Part shown: positions 14,912-14,962 of the stretch, one piece after another
Numbering within the stretch: the stretch's first letter is position 1
How the letters are laid out: the number at the start of each line of letters is the position of its first letter
The notes under the pieces: generated by a model
Told to the model about the DNA's origin: nothing
Databases searched by the model: none
The model's input: only the letters and a program-made list of their open reading frames with translations
Translations under genes and position numbers: made by a program
NCBI GenBank assembly: GCA_024404275.1
Contig: JAKSQG010000026.1
Coordinates: forward strand, 1-14,962
DNA: 14,962 bases
Direction of reading: 5' to 3'
Source of the DNA: Clostridia bacterium
GTDB taxonomy: Bacteria > Bacillota > Clostridia > Christensenellales > Aristaeellaceae

Positions 14912-14962
14912 ATGAAGAAGCTTCTCGCCATGCTGCTGATCGCCATTATGGCTCTCAGCTCC
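14912..14962 (+). CDS. Start of a secreted protein or lipoprotein gene (partial)
   Basis: The first 17 codons, MKKLLAMLLIAIMALSS, form the start of a signal sequence: two lysines then a hydrophobic core. AAGGAGG lies nine bases before the ATG. The gene runs off the window. A substrate-binding protein or other secreted sugar-related protein would fit the setting, but nothing beyond the signal sequence can be seen. A short GACC-GTAA-GGTC hairpin (14876-14887) sits in its leader. Confidence 0.8.
   Translation, partial: MKKLLAMLLIAIMALSS

Overview
The window looks like a chromosomal carbohydrate-use region from a Gram-positive, probably gut-associated, member of Bacillota class Clostridia. The signs are strong AGGAGG-type ribosome binding sites, sigma-A promoters, intrinsic terminators, an ABC sugar importer with no ATPase of its own, and several Gfo/Idh/MocA and IolE-like genes. 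The genus cannot be named from this sequence. No transposase, integrase, CRISPR array, tRNA or rRNA is visible.

Layout. Positions 1-77 are the 3' end of an unidentified gene, followed by a terminator. Positions 229-1470 hold a stand-alone unit: a sigma-A promoter with an extended -10, a Gfo/Idh/MocA dehydrogenase (359-1399) and a terminator. On the minus strand lies a GH3 beta-glycosidase (3949-1505) with its own promoter. Divergent from it starts a long plus-strand cluster: a DUF4838-type glycosidase-like protein (4193-6037, broken by one in-frame TAG), two ABC permeases, a secreted solute-binding protein, a TIM-barrel sugar isomerase/epimerase, a second Gfo/Idh/MocA dehydrogenase and a second TIM-barrel protein, closed by a terminator at 12372-12409. 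After a 469-base gap rich in inverted repeats come a GH4 glycosidase and a HAD phosphatase/phosphomutase. The window ends 51 bases into a new secreted-protein gene preceded by a near-consensus sigma-54 promoter.

How the genes may work together (inference). An oligosaccharide or glycoside is captured by the binding protein and imported by the two permeases with an ATPase encoded elsewhere. It is then cut in the cytoplasm by GH3, GH4 and perhaps the DUF4838 protein; the first two lack signal peptides. The two dehydrogenases and two TIM-barrel proteins would oxidise and rearrange or cleave sugars. GH4 chemistry and the dehydrogenase plus TIM-barrel pairing both suggest keto-sugar intermediates.

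The points most worth a second look are the in-frame amber codon in the DUF4838 gene (none of the 12 other gene ends uses TAG), the sigma-54 promoter at the right edge, the structured gap before GH4, and the doubled oxidoreductase/isomerase set.
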